A DNA stretch of 64,000 bases from Oscillatoriaceae cyanobacterium M7585_C2015_266 (GCA_015295835.1 DVEG01000015.1:62001-126000); one strand, 5' to 3'. Counted from the stretch's first letter, positions 41,664 through 51,441 are shown. Program-made: numbers and translations. The notes: generated by a model not told the origin, from the sequence alone.

Positions 41664-42281
41664 AATACTTTCCTCTTAAAATTTTTTCCTTAACGATAGC
41701 TTAGCGTTTCCTGTACTTTGTCGCTATTGTCTTTCTAGACAGCTTTCCAATAAATGCTGTTACCAATTTAAAGATTAGCATTCACTGCAGTACATTGCTA
41801 GTCTTTTACCGTCTTGCCAAAGTTTCAATTTGCTAAAAGCAATAAAATCTAAACTTTTTAATGATAATAAATCTCATAACTCCGAGACTTTATATCCTTT
41901 ATATTACTTCAATAAAGCATATTTACAACTAGATTTTTGCGAACTAATAAACGGAAAAGTATAATAAAAAGTGTGGGGGGTATTAAGCGATCGCAAACAT
42001 TTTTAAAATTCCGATAATTATTAATTGCCTACTGATGGATGAAGAGATGAATATTTGAATGGAGTAAAAAATTTTAATATTTAGTATTTTGCTAATTGAC
42101 AGATAGCAAAAATTGAGCCAGAAATTCCTAGAGAGCATATTACTCCCGCTTTTCCCTTTTGCTTAGTCCTTTATTATACAGAGGCATAGAGATGCTAGGC
42201 GCCGTGTTTCCTGCCTGAAAACAGGCTACAATTGAAAAAAAACACAAACTTTAGAAAACTTTACGATTTATAGGCCAGATC
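41664..42281. other. AT-rich divergent intergenic region between argC and ribBA
   Basis: About 620 bases without a plausible gene. One 9-bp inverted repeat, ATTTTGCTA / TAGCAAAAA, at about 42089-42117 could be an operator or hairpin, and GCCTGAAAACAGGC at about 42215-42228 forms a small hairpin 50 bases before ribBA. I looked for an FMN riboswitch and did not see its conserved blocks. Confidence 0.5.
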
Positions 42282-43979
42282 GTGCAAGCGCCCTCAAACT
42301 CCATAACCAAAACTATAGAATTTGACTCGATAGACGCCGCTTTAGCAGAATTAAAAGCGGGTAGGTGCATAGTAGTAGTAGATGATGAAAACCGGGAAAA
42401 TGAAGGCGACCTCATGTGTGCCGCGCAGTTTGCCACGCCGGACATAATCAATTTTATGGCAGTAAATGCGCGGGGTCTAATTTGTCTAGCAATGACAGGC
42501 GAGCGACTCGATCAACTCGAGCTACCATTAATGGTTGCCAACAACACAGCCTACGATCAAACAGCCTTTACCGTCAGCATCGACGGCGCCAGTCACCTAG
42601 GAGTCACCACAGGCATATCTGCAGAAGATCGCGCTCGCACCATCCAAATAGCTATAAATCCTAACACGCGCCCCAGTGACTTGCGCAGACCAGGCCACGT
42701 CTTTCCCCTGCGCGCCCGCGACGGCGGAGTTTTGAAAAGAGCGGGTCATACAGAGGCGGCTGTAGACTTAGCCAGACTTGCCGGGTTGTATCCGGCTGGC
42801 GTAATATGCGAAATCCAAAATCCTGACGGTTCGATGGCGCGGTTACCGGAATTAATAGAGTACGCCCGCACCTTCAACCTGAAAATTATTAGTATTGCCG
42901 ATTTAATAAGCTACCGGTTAAAAAACGATCGGTTTGTGTGCCGAGAAACTGTAGCAATGCTACCGACAGAGTTCGGACAATTCCACATTTACGCCTATCG
43001 CAACCTACTAGACAATACAGAACATGTCGCCCTAGTCAAAGGCGAGCCGGCAGAATTTCGTGACAAACCAGTGATGGTGCGAGTGCATTCAGAATGCCTC
43101 ACCGGTGATGCCCTTGGTTCCCTACGCTGCGACTGTCGGATGCAGCTAATCTCGGCACTAAAAATGATCGAAAATGCTGGCGCTGGGGTACTCGTTTACC
43201 TGCGCCAAGAAGGGCGGGGAATTGGGCTAGTGAATAAATTAAAAGCTTACTCGCTACAAGATATGGGGCTGGATACAGTAGAAGCAAATGAGCGCCTCGG
43301 TTTTCCAGCGGATTTGCGCAACTACGGTGTAGGTGCACAAATATTAAACGATTTAGGGGTGAATAAAATCCGCCTGATTACTAACAATCCTCGCAAAATT
43401 GCAGGGTTAAAAGGATATGGAATAGAAATTGTTGATCGCGTGCCCTTACTGATTGAGGCGAATCCCTACAACTGCACCTACTTAAATACGAAAGCAGAAA
43501 AGCTGGGGCACATGCTACTACAGACTTATCTGGCAACAGTAGCGATTCACTGGCAAGAAGAACCGCGCTCGCAAGAAGAACGGTTTGAGCGCTTAGAAAA
43601 ACTGCGTCTGTTAGCAGAAAGCCATAATTTGCTATTGCGGGAAGAAGCGCGCTTTGCGATCGCCCCTTTATTCGGCAAACCATCCCTAGCAGTGCAATTA
43701 GGCTTAGACAGCCCCCAACTAGCATCAGCAGATTGGTATCTGCAATTAGAGCATCCCTACGTGCGCGCCCTTGCCCAAATCTTAGACAACATAGCCGCAT
43801 GGCAGCAAGTCAAAACCCTGCAATTTCTAATATCCTCCGGCGTCGATCCCCTTTCCAACCTTAGCGTGCAGCTCAACCGCAAAACATACCCCCTTTCTCA
43901 ATTACCTTCCTCGATATGCGCTTGCCTAGAAACTCAAATAATTTACTGTTTCGTACGCAACGGTTTGCCTTCTGAGTGA
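42282..43979 (+). CDS. ribBA: Bifunctional DHBP synthase / GTP cyclohydrolase II
   Basis: 565 residues, riboflavin synthesis. Domain 1 (about 12-212), 3,4-dihydroxy-2-butanone 4-phosphate synthase: DDENRENEGDLMCAAQFATP, GHVFPLRARDGGVL and HTEAAVDLARLAG. Domain 2 (about 218-405), GTP cyclohydrolase II: VRVHSECLTGDALGSLRCDC (zinc cysteines), LRQEGRGIGLVNKLKAY, RLITNNPRKIAGLKGYGIE. About 155 further residues follow, a C-terminal extension that I believe is usual in cyanobacterial RibBA; its role is unknown. Start is GTG 42282, as no ATG lies near the family N-terminus. Confidence 0.95.
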   Translation: MQAPSNSITKTIEFDSIDAALAELKAGRCIVVVDDENRENEGDLMCAAQFATPDIINFMAVNARGLICLAMTGERLDQLELPLMVANNTAYDQTAFTVSIDGASHLGVTTGISAEDRARTIQIAINPNTRPSDLRRPGHVFPLRARDGGVLKRAGHTEAAVDLARLAGLYPAGVICEIQNPDGSMARLPELIEYARTFNLKIISIADLISYRLKNDRFVCRETVAMLPTEFGQFHIYAYRNLLDNTEHVALVKGEPAEFRDKPVMVRVHSECLTGDALGSLRCDCRMQLISALKMIENAGAGVLVYLRQEGRGIGLVNKLKAYSLQDMGLDTVEANERLGFPADLRNYGVGAQILNDLGVNKIRLITNNPRKIAGLKGYGIEIVDRVPLLIEANPYNCTYLNTKAEKLGHMLLQTYLATVAIHWQEEPRSQEERFERLEKLRLLAESHNLLLREEARFAIAPLFGKPSLAVQLGLDSPQLASADWYLQLEHPYVRALAQILDNIAAWQQVKTLQFLISSGVDPLSNLSVQLNRKTYPLSQLPSSICACLETQIIYCFVRNGLPSE

Positions 43980-44236
43980 GGAAAATTAAAAATTAGAAAT
44001 TAGTTATAAAACTTCCTTACCGACTATCCCTATCGCCCCATTACCCTACTACCCCATTACTCCTAATCCCGACTCCCCTACCTAATTCCGGAAAGCCTGC
44101 AGGTGCAGGTGCATCGACTCATCTGATGCCTCTAATTTTAAAATCTCTTGAATATGAATAAACTAAATACTGCTGTACATTGCGGATAATTGCCATTTCT
44201 ACCCGTTTTTATATAAAGATGTTTTAGCAAGTAAAT

Positions 44237-46132
44237 ATGAATATACAGCCTGTTTATGATAGCTTACCCTTTTCCTGGGAAAAAAAATCTCTGGAAACAG
44301 TACAGAATGACTGCCAGTGGTTAGAATCGATTATCCGCAATGCTGCACCTTTTTCCGACGGGTGGGTGAAGGCGAGAATTGTACAATTAGCTTATCCCGT
44401 GCCGCCCAATGTTGTACCAACGCCCGAATTGCGGCGCACTTACCAGGGGTTGACTTCAGAAGCGGCAATAGCTCAAACTATTCTTTCTTTGTGCGAGAAT
44501 CTTGACGAATATCCCTACCTTGCTAAAACTGTAAATGAAGAATACGTCATTGATACGCTTAACCACTGGAAAAATAAAAAATTTACACAGGCGAGCGCTC
44601 GCAATTTTGAAGTTTATGCCTCTCGCCAATTCAAAAATGTTTTTTTAGTTACCAGTACCGCACCTACTTCTTTGCATATAAACCGAAAACTGCCCCCTTC
44701 TGCTAGTTTCCGCCCCCTGTTCAATATTAATGAATTAGCAGAAATCATGCGCGCTCGTTCCTGCGCTCGCCTTACTCTGCGCACCCACGGCTATGCCAGC
44801 CCTTTTCAAATTTTCTATAAATTCTTTATAGCAGAAGCTAACGCACTCAATAACTATACTCCAGAAACAAAAAACTCTCAAAGAGAGTCTCTGAGCGAAC
44901 ATCACTTTTACATTGGCTACCACTGGCCTAGTGAACAGCCCATTTTTAGTCCTGGATTGTGGGTAGACTTTCGCTACAATTGGGAAGTCATTCTCAAATT
45001 TTTATTTCTCATTTTCGGCTTTGCAAGTATTTTTGGTATTTTTTTATATCTATTCCTGAAATTATTTATTCCCCTGATGGCAATTTTTGCCTTCCTGCCA
45101 GGTTTAGCAATATTGAATCAATGGAGAAATTTTTCCAGTCAGGTATCGATAACGTGGTATTGGTTAGTGCCAGTGGTGTTTGTTTTGTGGTTGCTACTAA
45201 TGCAAATTTTGCGAATAGTAGTTTATCAGCGCGATCGCTACCGTTCGCTCCACTACGGCGCTCCCGATTTAGCCGAATTTTTCTGGCGTCTCGACAAAGC
45301 ATTGAACAAACTTAACAAACAAGAAAATGAACATATAACAGAGCAAGTAAAACCAAATTCAAAATTTATATCCGTTAACTTGATAGGGCATAGCATGGGG
45401 TGCTTGCTATTAGTTAACACCTTACGTATTCTATCTGATCGTTTTGGAAAAGACGACGAAACAGATCTAAATTCAAACGAGGGATATGAAAAAATCGGGG
45501 ATTGGCTTATTCTAGATAAATTAATTTTAGCTGCTCCAGATATTCCCTTAGAATTTCTGCGAGAAGGGCGTAATAATTACGTTCGCTCAGCAATGCGTCG
45601 CTGCCGCGAGATTTACCTACTCTCCAGTGATCGAGATCTAGTATTGCGCTATCTTTCCACCCTTGGTAACTGGTTTAGCGAACCTAGTATAGAAATGTCT
45701 GGCTATCGACTCGGCAATGTTTATCTGCAACCAACAAGCCCATCCGACGACGTTCCCTATCGCCCATTTGTTCGCAATATGTTTCGTTCCCAACCAGCAG
45801 TAAAACCAACATCTGCTTGTGACTTATTTGAGCTTTTCAACTATATCGATTGCTCCGAAATGGAAGGATTAAACAGCGTTAAACTTCCGCTAAATGAAAC
45901 CAACAGCATAGTCATTGATACTGTTAATTTTATATCTTCTATATTTAAAAAATTAGATACCCACGGAGGTTATTTTTTCACAGATACACCGGTTTTTACA
46001 ATTTTGAAATTGCTAATCCTGGAAAAGCTCCAAACTCCAGATGAAATTGCGCAATTGATTGCTGGTAGTACACTGCGCTTTTTACCCAGCTATTTGAATT
46101 TTAACCGCCCTCAAAAAACCCCCAATCCCTAA
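44237..46132 (+). CDS. Membrane-associated alpha/beta hydrolase-like protein
   Basis: 631 residues with unknown role. The N-terminal part (1-240) is soluble and looks alpha/beta-like: VYASRQFKNVFLVTSTAPTS near 130, with RTHGYASPFQIFYKFF. Two or three membrane helices follow (about 248-275, 285-300, 310-332). The C-terminal part contains the nucleophile elbow VNLIGHSMGCLLL (Ser386) and LILAAPDIPLEFLREG (an Asp candidate). This split organisation resembles DUF900-type hydrolases with a membrane insertion; a lipase or esterase role is inferred from the elbow only. No convincing ribosome binding site. Alone between ribBA and ispD (convergent). Confidence 0.65.
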   Translation: MNIQPVYDSLPFSWEKKSLETVQNDCQWLESIIRNAAPFSDGWVKARIVQLAYPVPPNVVPTPELRRTYQGLTSEAAIAQTILSLCENLDEYPYLAKTVNEEYVIDTLNHWKNKKFTQASARNFEVYASRQFKNVFLVTSTAPTSLHINRKLPPSASFRPLFNINELAEIMRARSCARLTLRTHGYASPFQIFYKFFIAEANALNNYTPETKNSQRESLSEHHFYIGYHWPSEQPIFSPGLWVDFRYNWEVILKFLFLIFGFASIFGIFLYLFLKLFIPLMAIFAFLPGLAILNQWRNFSSQVSITWYWLVPVVFVLWLLLMQILRIVVYQRDRYRSLHYGAPDLAEFFWRLDKALNKLNKQENEHITEQVKPNSKFISVNLIGHSMGCLLLVNTLRILSDRFGKDDETDLNSNEGYEKIGDWLILDKLILAAPDIPLEFLREGRNNYVRSAMRRCREIYLLSSDRDLVLRYLSTLGNWFSEPSIEMSGYRLGNVYLQPTSPSDDVPYRPFVRNMFRSQPAVKPTSACDLFELFNYIDCSEMEGLNSVKLPLNETNSIVIDTVNFISSIFKKLDTHGGYFFTDTPVFTILKLLILEKLQTPDEIAQLIAGSTLRFLPSYLNFNRPQKTPNP

Positions 46133-46154
46133 ATACCGGCTCCAAAACTGAAAA

Positions 46155-46841
46155 TTATTGCAGACGCGCTCGCAAAATAAATTCAGCGAGCGCTAAATCT
46201 ACCGGCGTCGTCACTTTCAAATTAGTTTCTTCTCCCTGCACAATCCGCACAGGCAGAGAACACTTCTCAAATAATGCCGCGTCGTCTGTTACTTCCCAGC
46301 CCTGCTGTTTTCCTTGCTCATGACATTGTTTAAGCAGCGACACTTCAAAACCTTGAGGAGTCTGAGCCGCCCATAGATTTTGTCGTTTTGGCGTTTGCTG
46401 AATAAGCATAGTTGAGGAGTCTACAATTTTAATTGTATCTTTGACTGGTACAGCGGCAATTAAACCAGGACAGTGGCGCAGGGCTTGCGCACAGCGATCA
46501 AGTAATTCCGGCGTCACCAAGCACCGCGCTCCGTCGTGAATTAAGACGCGATCGCAATCAGCCGGAAGCGCTTGCAAGCCATTATAGACCGATTCCTGAC
46601 GCGTGGCTCCTCCTTGTATCAGTTGCACCGGCTTTTTGAGAGATAGCGTGGCCAAAATAGCCTTGAAATCGGGCCAGTCTTCCGGTTGGCTGATAATCCC
46701 GATCCACTTGATTTGGCTAGAGGCTTCTGCGGCTTGTAGTGTCCAGGCAATGAGCGGTTTGCCCAGTAATGTCAACAAGAGCTTATTGCGCTCGCTGCCC
46801 ATGCGGCGTCCTCTTCCTGCTGCTGGAATCAATAAATGCAC
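46155..46841 (-). CDS. ispD: 2-C-methyl-D-erythritol 4-phosphate cytidylyltransferase
   Basis: 228 residues. Third step of the MEP isoprenoid pathway, CTP-dependent activation of methylerythritol phosphate. Seen: nucleotide-binding start LLIPAAGRGRRMGSERNKLL, QGGATRQESVYNGLQAL, VLIHDGARCLVTPELLDRC, AAVPVKDTIK and TPQGFEVSLLKQ with TDDAALFE. Start is GTG 46841, giving the normal N-terminus. Length normal. Confidence 0.95.
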   Translation of the reverse strand: MHLLIPAAGRGRRMGSERNKLLLTLLGKPLIAWTLQAAEASSQIKWIGIISQPEDWPDFKAILATLSLKKPVQLIQGGATRQESVYNGLQALPADCDRVLIHDGARCLVTPELLDRCAQALRHCPGLIAAVPVKDTIKIVDSSTMLIQQTPKRQNLWAAQTPQGFEVSLLKQCHEQGKQQGWEVTDDAALFEKCSLPVRIVQGEETNLKVTTPVDLALAEFILRARLQ

Positions 46842-46965
46842 GGCTTTCGTTTATAGAAAATTTGAGATTTTTTATTTTACACTTAAGCGTCACCTGAAAA
46901 TGCCCATGTCTTAGGCTAATGCCTGTAGCCTTATACCCAACCTGATAAGATTTTGCAGAAGAAAA

Positions 46966-46990
46966 ACGCCGCAGAGGAAGACTTCGGCGT
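46966..46990 (+). other. Hairpin just upstream of the GT9 gene
   Basis: ACGCCG / CGGCGT, 6-bp perfect stem with a 13-base loop, ending 35 bases before the GT9 start. It may stabilise the leader or end transcription from the left. No U-run. Confidence 0.35.
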
Positions 46991-47025
46991 AAAATGTATC
47001 TGTTCAAAAAAGCTCATTGATTGAG

Positions 47026-48000
47026 ATGCGCATACTAGCCCTAGTTCCAGGCGGAATTGGCGACCAAATCCTGTTTTTCCCGACGCTGGAGGACTTAAAG
47101 CGGTTTTATCCTAACGCCGAGATCGACGTGATAGTGGAACCTCGTGCGATGGCAGCGTATCGTCTCTGCAAGTTTTTGCACGACAAGTCCCTCGATTTAA
47201 TTAAATTTGATTTTCAAGATCGCAACGGTTTGGCAGATTGGGCGAATTTGCTGGGGATTATACGCGATCGCGAGTACGATGCCGTCTTGTCCCTGGGACA
47301 GAGTTGGGGTATGAGTTTCCTACTCTGGCTGACGGGTATTCCCCAGCGCGTAGGCTACGCTTCCAGCAGCGGCGCCATGTTTTTCACCTACTCTGTACCT
47401 TTAAAACCTTCTCAGTATGTCGCCTGCATGTATCACGACTTACTGCAAGGTTTAGGCATTTCCACTCCCTGCCCGGATTTATCTGTAACATTGCTCAAAG
47501 AAGACATCCAGTGGGCAGAAGCAGAACAGCAACGGCTGGGAATTAAAGACAGCGGTTATATTCTTATCCACGGCGGTTGTAGCCAATCAGCTATATCTCG
47601 TGGGCTTGATAAAATTTATCCTGTTAAAAATTGGCAGCAGATTATTCAAGACTTGCAACAGCGTCAGCCTCAGTTGCCAATCGTGGTGAGCCAGGGGCCA
47701 GATGATCGCCAGTTTGTGTCCGAGCTTTTACAAGTCTCTCCTAATCTGAAAGTTACCACGCCTGATGATGTTGGCAAGTTGGCGGCTTTGATTGCTGGTG
47801 CCAATCTTATGCTCTGTACTGATAGCGCCCCCTTGCATATAGCCGTTGCTGTGCAAACTTATACAATTGCGTTGTTTGGCCCCACTGAACCAGCGCAGTT
47901 ACTGCCGAAAAGTGATAAGTATATTGGTATTAAATCACCCACCGGCAAAATGGCGGATATTTCCCCGCAAATGGTTCTGGAAAAAGTATGGGGTGGGTAA
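47026..48000 (+). CDS. Family 9 glycosyltransferase (heptosyltransferase-like)
   Basis: 324 residues from ATG 47026. GT-B fold enzyme of the ADP-heptose:LPS heptosyltransferase family. Seen: ILALVPGGIGDQILFFPTLE (donor/acceptor loop), PQRVGYASSS, ILIHGGCS, the LPIVVSQGPDDRQFV strand and the C-terminal donor-site block LMLCTDSAPLHIAVAVQ followed by ALFGPTEPAQ. Cyanobacterial GT9 enzymes act in lipopolysaccharide or other surface glycans; the sugar is unknown. In-frame TTG 47017 is an alternative start. Confidence 0.88.
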   Translation: MRILALVPGGIGDQILFFPTLEDLKRFYPNAEIDVIVEPRAMAAYRLCKFLHDKSLDLIKFDFQDRNGLADWANLLGIIRDREYDAVLSLGQSWGMSFLLWLTGIPQRVGYASSSGAMFFTYSVPLKPSQYVACMYHDLLQGLGISTPCPDLSVTLLKEDIQWAEAEQQRLGIKDSGYILIHGGCSQSAISRGLDKIYPVKNWQQIIQDLQQRQPQLPIVVSQGPDDRQFVSELLQVSPNLKVTTPDDVGKLAALIAGANLMLCTDSAPLHIAVAVQTYTIALFGPTEPAQLLPKSDKYIGIKSPTGKMADISPQMVLEKVWGG

Positions 48001-48448
48001 TCTCGCAAAAAAGACTAGCAAATGCTCTCGGCGATCGCCTCTATTAGCGCTAAACTCACAGGAAAAGCCTCAAATAGAAGGCTGGCGATCGCTTTTCATC
48101 TTGCCAAGCAAAGCAGAGGTTTTCAAAAAATTACTAAGAACAAGTGTGATTGCGATCGCCTCAAAAGATGTATAACGTCATAAACAAGTAGTGATATTGA
48201 TCGCAACAGTAAACAGGAATTATCACAACCTCTGAGGAGGAGCATCACTTAACATTACGCAAAACTACCAGATATTTAAATACAGCCAACGAACCCGCCC
48301 TAGATGCGATAGGAACAAGTAAAAAAGGGGGGTAAAAAAATCTGCGCTCAAATTCAAGCAAAGCCCGTAATTTTTCCCACGGTGCATCTGCCTAGGCTGG
48401 AATAGTCCAGTAGTAAATCAGTCTTAGTCAGAACAGGAGTATTCAATC
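48001..48448. other. Intergenic region with several HIP1 sites
   Basis: About 450 bases between the GT9 and LysM-M23 genes. Three or four GCGATCGC-type sites lie in the first 160 bases. CTGAGGAGGAGCATC near 48232 looks like a ribosome binding site but no ORF follows it. CTGGA-ATAG-TCCAG at about 48399 is a small hairpin in the leader of the M23 gene. No c-di-AMP or other riboswitch could be recognised. Confidence 0.5.
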
Positions 48449-49963
48449 GTGGAACAATTCAAGCCGGTGACCGAATCCAACTACAAGGCTCACAAATCAG
48501 CCGCCGCCCTCGGACTGGCCATTTCTGTAGGGGCTTCGACCATTTTACTGCCCCAGCAAAACTCAAAGGCATATGCGACACCTTTGAATCAGACTAAAAC
48601 CACCGATGCCGCAGCAGATGAATCTGGAGCCAAACGTGAGTCAAAGCCGGCAAATTCATCACTAGAACTATCCTCCGCAACCCCTTCCGAACTCCCCCAA
48701 CAGCAACCAGCCCAACAGGGAGCAAATGGAACACTACATGAGACTGAGAAAATTTCCTCTGAGTTCCCCAAACATAGCAATAGGGAGGCTCCAGTTGAAA
48801 TAAAGCAAGCTTTTCAAAGCCAAGAGACTGTAAGCGCAATCAATCCTCAGTCTCAGCCCACCTTCACCCGCCTGTTGCTGCACCGAATACAACCAGGAGA
48901 AACCTTAGAAATGATCGCTAGCTCCTATGGTATTTCTTTGGCACAACTAGAACAGGCAAATCAATTCATCAATCCCTATCGGCTGCAAGTAAATCAATTT
49001 CTGAGAATTCCCCTCTCAGAAATGGAATCACCTTTATCCCGTTCATCAATAATGCCAAACCCAGGCGTCATAGAAGTAGAAGACACCAGCAGCACCGCAA
49101 CATACCTAACGCCTGCGGTTATTAACCCCTTGGAGATGCCCTCCGAGGCACCTACCCTCCCGACGAAAAACCCCAATGATTACTATGTTGACAATTTGAA
49201 AAACGAAATTGCATCCCTAAGGCAGAAGTATCGCCAAAACCAATCAAACCGCCCCACCCATTTCTCGGCAAACTTGCTTTCTGCCCCGGCTGATGCCTCG
49301 ACGTCTCCTAAGCCGGCTTCTTCAGACATCAGTTTCCAGCAATATACTGATACCCTAGAAGCCAAAATTCAAAAGCTGCGAGAACGCCAGCGCTCTATTG
49401 TCTCGCAGCTTGCATCCGAATCTAACTCAACCGCTACAGCCTCCGCCCAATACGAGCAAAAAAGGGTAGCAACGGCAGCAATTTCATCTGAAACCTACGC
49501 ACCCGCGATTAAACCTATTATGGTTTCTCCCGATTTGCCTCTCTTAAATGGCGTAGATAAATACCTGCCGGAAAAGTCGGTTATTTCGGGATATATTTGG
49601 CCCGCAAAGGGAGAACTCACTTCTGGCTATGGTTGGCGCTGGGGACGGATGCACAATGGAATTGATATCGCCGCCCCCATTGGCACGCCGATTGTGGCTG
49701 CCGCCTCTGGAGTAGTAATCTATGCGGGCTGGAACGACGGCGGCTATGGCAATCTTGTCGAAATTCTCCACCCCGACGGCAGTATCTCTCGCTACGCTCA
49801 TAACGAACGTATTCTCGTGCGGCAAGGGCAATCGGTCGAACAAGGTCAACAAATTGCGGAGATGGGCAGTACCGGTTTCAGTACTGGTCCTCACTGTCAC
49901 TTCGAGATCCATCTACCTGGTCAAGGGGCACAAAACCCTCTTGCATTTCTGCCCCGTCAATAG
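48449..49963 (+). CDS. LysM-M23 peptidoglycan endopeptidase
   Basis: 504 residues, predicted envelope enzyme. A hydrophobic stretch near residue 22-38 (LGLAISVGASTILL) may be an uncleaved anchor. Low-complexity linker, then a LysM domain (about 143-188: HRIQPGETLEMIASSYGISL, NPYRLQVNQFLRIP), a second linker with a coiled coil (KIQKLRERQRSIV), and a C-terminal M23 domain with MHNGIDIA (His402, Asp406), YAHNERILV and HCHFEIH as zinc and catalytic residues. Cuts peptide crosslinks during cell-wall remodelling. The start is GTG 48449; AGGAG lies 12-13 bases upstream. Confidence 0.93.
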   Translation: MEQFKPVTESNYKAHKSAAALGLAISVGASTILLPQQNSKAYATPLNQTKTTDAAADESGAKRESKPANSSLELSSATPSELPQQQPAQQGANGTLHETEKISSEFPKHSNREAPVEIKQAFQSQETVSAINPQSQPTFTRLLLHRIQPGETLEMIASSYGISLAQLEQANQFINPYRLQVNQFLRIPLSEMESPLSRSSIMPNPGVIEVEDTSSTATYLTPAVINPLEMPSEAPTLPTKNPNDYYVDNLKNEIASLRQKYRQNQSNRPTHFSANLLSAPADASTSPKPASSDISFQQYTDTLEAKIQKLRERQRSIVSQLASESNSTATASAQYEQKRVATAAISSETYAPAIKPIMVSPDLPLLNGVDKYLPEKSVISGYIWPAKGELTSGYGWRWGRMHNGIDIAAPIGTPIVAAASGVVIYAGWNDGGYGNLVEILHPDGSISRYAHNERILVRQGQSVEQGQQIAEMGSTGFSTGPHCHFEIHLPGQGAQNPLAFLPRQ

Positions 49964-50004
49964 AAATTATCCTCTTTTATTCCTACTGCTGGCAAGGGGC
50001 GATT

Positions 50005-50166
50005 ATTAACACTCCCCCCCTAAGAGACGAGGATTCTTTCTCAGCCAGACAAAATCCCTACTACACTAAGCCTGAGGCTGAATCCTCCTCTCTACTCTTC
50101 AAACTGCCGATACTCGAATGTGCAAGTATTCGCAGTAGGTAAGGCTGCTTTCTCTTGAGGGAAAGC
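50005..50166 (-). mobile_element. Relic of an IS200/IS605-type right end
   Basis: Read on the minus strand, the stretch ends GAATCCTCGTCTCTTAGGGG and GGGAGTGTTAATAA, close to the classic right end of cyanobacterial TnpB elements (GAATCCCCGTCC...GGGGAGTGT-AA). It contains a long hairpin: GAGGATTC (50029) / GAATCCTC (50087), enclosing CTCAG / CTGAG, and a further GCTTTC / GAAAGC hairpin at 50147-50166. No tnpA or tnpB reading frame remains. The assignment rests on recollection of element ends, so it is moderate. Confidence 0.5.
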
Positions 50167-50212
50167 TAATAGCACTAATTAATAGCCTAAAGTCTTTCTT
50201 TCCACCATGTTT

Positions 50213-50704
50213 TTAAAGGCTTGACTTGTTGGTGAGCAGGTCAAAAAACGCATCATCCAGCTCATAACCTAAAAGCAGAGCCATTGATTTCAATTTAGAT
50301 TTGTTGGAAAGCCCATGCTGCTCTAGCCAGTCAGCGATCGCAAAAATCTTGCCCATCAAAAAAATTTCTAAAGCTTCTGGATTGTACTGGATGCCCTCTG
50401 TGCGGTGAAACTGATGCGGTACTAACATAGCCGCATAGCGAGTAAATTCCTGAGGTTGAGAAATTAGTAAAATTGGCAGCCAGGGATAGCGCGTGTCGAG
50501 ACGTATAAACCACAGCCGCAACTCCGGGATTTCCGAAAGTTCTCGCGGATCAGTAGGATCAGTGGCTAAGTCTATGTCAAAACATAACTGCTCTTCGCAA
50601 GCAGCGCTCGCCCCTTTTACTAACAATTCTTCGATCACCCTGCGAGCCGGCTCCAGATCAAGCCTATACACGCACTCAGAATTCACTTTGACAGTAATGG
50701 CCAT
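50213..50704 (-). CDS. CRR6 family NdhI maturation factor
   Basis: 163 residues. Seen: DPTDPRELSEIPELRLWFIR, LDTRYPWLPILL, RYAAMLVPHQFHRTEGIQYN, PEALEIFLMGKIFAIADWL and LKSMALLLGYELDDAFFDLL, which together match the CRR6 (DUF1817) family. In plants and cyanobacteria CRR6 helps assemble the NdhI subunit of the photosynthetic NDH-1 complex. ATG 50704 is chosen over an upstream in-frame TTG at 50713. It is divergent from furC with about 200 bases between starts. Confidence 0.85.
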   Translation of the reverse strand: MAITVKVNSECVYRLDLEPARRVIEELLVKGASAACEEQLCFDIDLATDPTDPRELSEIPELRLWFIRLDTRYPWLPILLISQPQEFTRYAAMLVPHQFHRTEGIQYNPEALEIFLMGKIFAIADWLEQHGLSNKSKLKSMALLLGYELDDAFFDLLTNKSSL

Positions 50705-50904
50705 TGCAACCAATTAGAAGCCACAGAGAAAATCAGAACATTTTTACTTCTCTGTAGTCTAGCAGACTGTCAGAGTGCGGCTACCACCCTCAGAACCTAC
50801 CTCTGGGGCAGCTCTTTTCTCGACTACCTTTAAGATCCTAGGATAAAATCAATCAAAAAAGAGTCCTCCAACACAACTGGTGAAACAGAACATAAAAAAC
50901 AAGG

Positions 50905-51441
50905 ATGAAAAATGAGGCGGAAGCTGTGAAACCAATACGCTCTTTAGAAGATGCCATCTCCCGCTGTCAGGCACTAGGTATGCGCCTGTCTCGCCAGCGC
51001 CGCTTCATTCTGGAACTGCTCTGGCAAGCCAAAAAACACATGACTGCTCGAGAAATTTATGATTGCCTGAACCAGCAGGGCAAGGCCATTGGTCATACCT
51101 CTGTGTACCAGAATTTAGAAGCTCTCTCAAGTCAAGGCATAATTGAGTGTATCGAGCGAGCTGATGGTCGCCTCTATGGCAATGTCAATGAGGCTCACAG
51201 TCATGTCTACTGCCTAGACACGAATGAGATTATAGACGTTTATGTAGAACTGCCAAAGGAGCTGCTCGCCCACATCGAACAGCAAACTGGCGTTCGCATT
51301 GATAACTATCGCATAAATTTTTACGGCACTCGCATCTCCCCTAGAATTGCCCAGGCTGAAATACAAGCTCCCACTGAGTGCTGCTCACAAAATGGTTCGA
51401 AGGCAAATTCCCCCCAAACAGATGTTTCCCTAACCCGCTAG
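50905..51441 (+). CDS. furC: Fur family regulator, FurC/PerR-like
   Basis: 178 residues. Winged-helix DNA-binding domain: LSRQRRFILELLWQAKKHMT, AREIYDCLNQQGKAIGHTSV, YQNLEALSSQGIIECIERAD. Metal-domain block HSHVYCLDTNE. The usual CxxC zinc pair after HSHV is replaced by C-x-x-T, a feature of cyanobacterial FurC, the peroxide-responsive PerR-type member; the N-terminal KPIRSLEDAI also fits FurC. The C-terminal tail has CC and many Ser. Starts at ATG 50905, with a TAGGATAAAAT promoter-like box about 60 bases upstream. Probably controls itself and oxidative-stress genes (family knowledge). Confidence 0.85.
   Translation: MKNEAEAVKPIRSLEDAISRCQALGMRLSRQRRFILELLWQAKKHMTAREIYDCLNQQGKAIGHTSVYQNLEALSSQGIIECIERADGRLYGNVNEAHSHVYCLDTNEIIDVYVELPKELLAHIEQQTGVRIDNYRINFYGTRISPRIAQAEIQAPTECCSQNGSKANSPQTDVSLTR

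Noticed and set aside
42180-42281. FMN riboswitch upstream of ribBA
   Set aside because: None of the conserved FMN aptamer blocks is seen.
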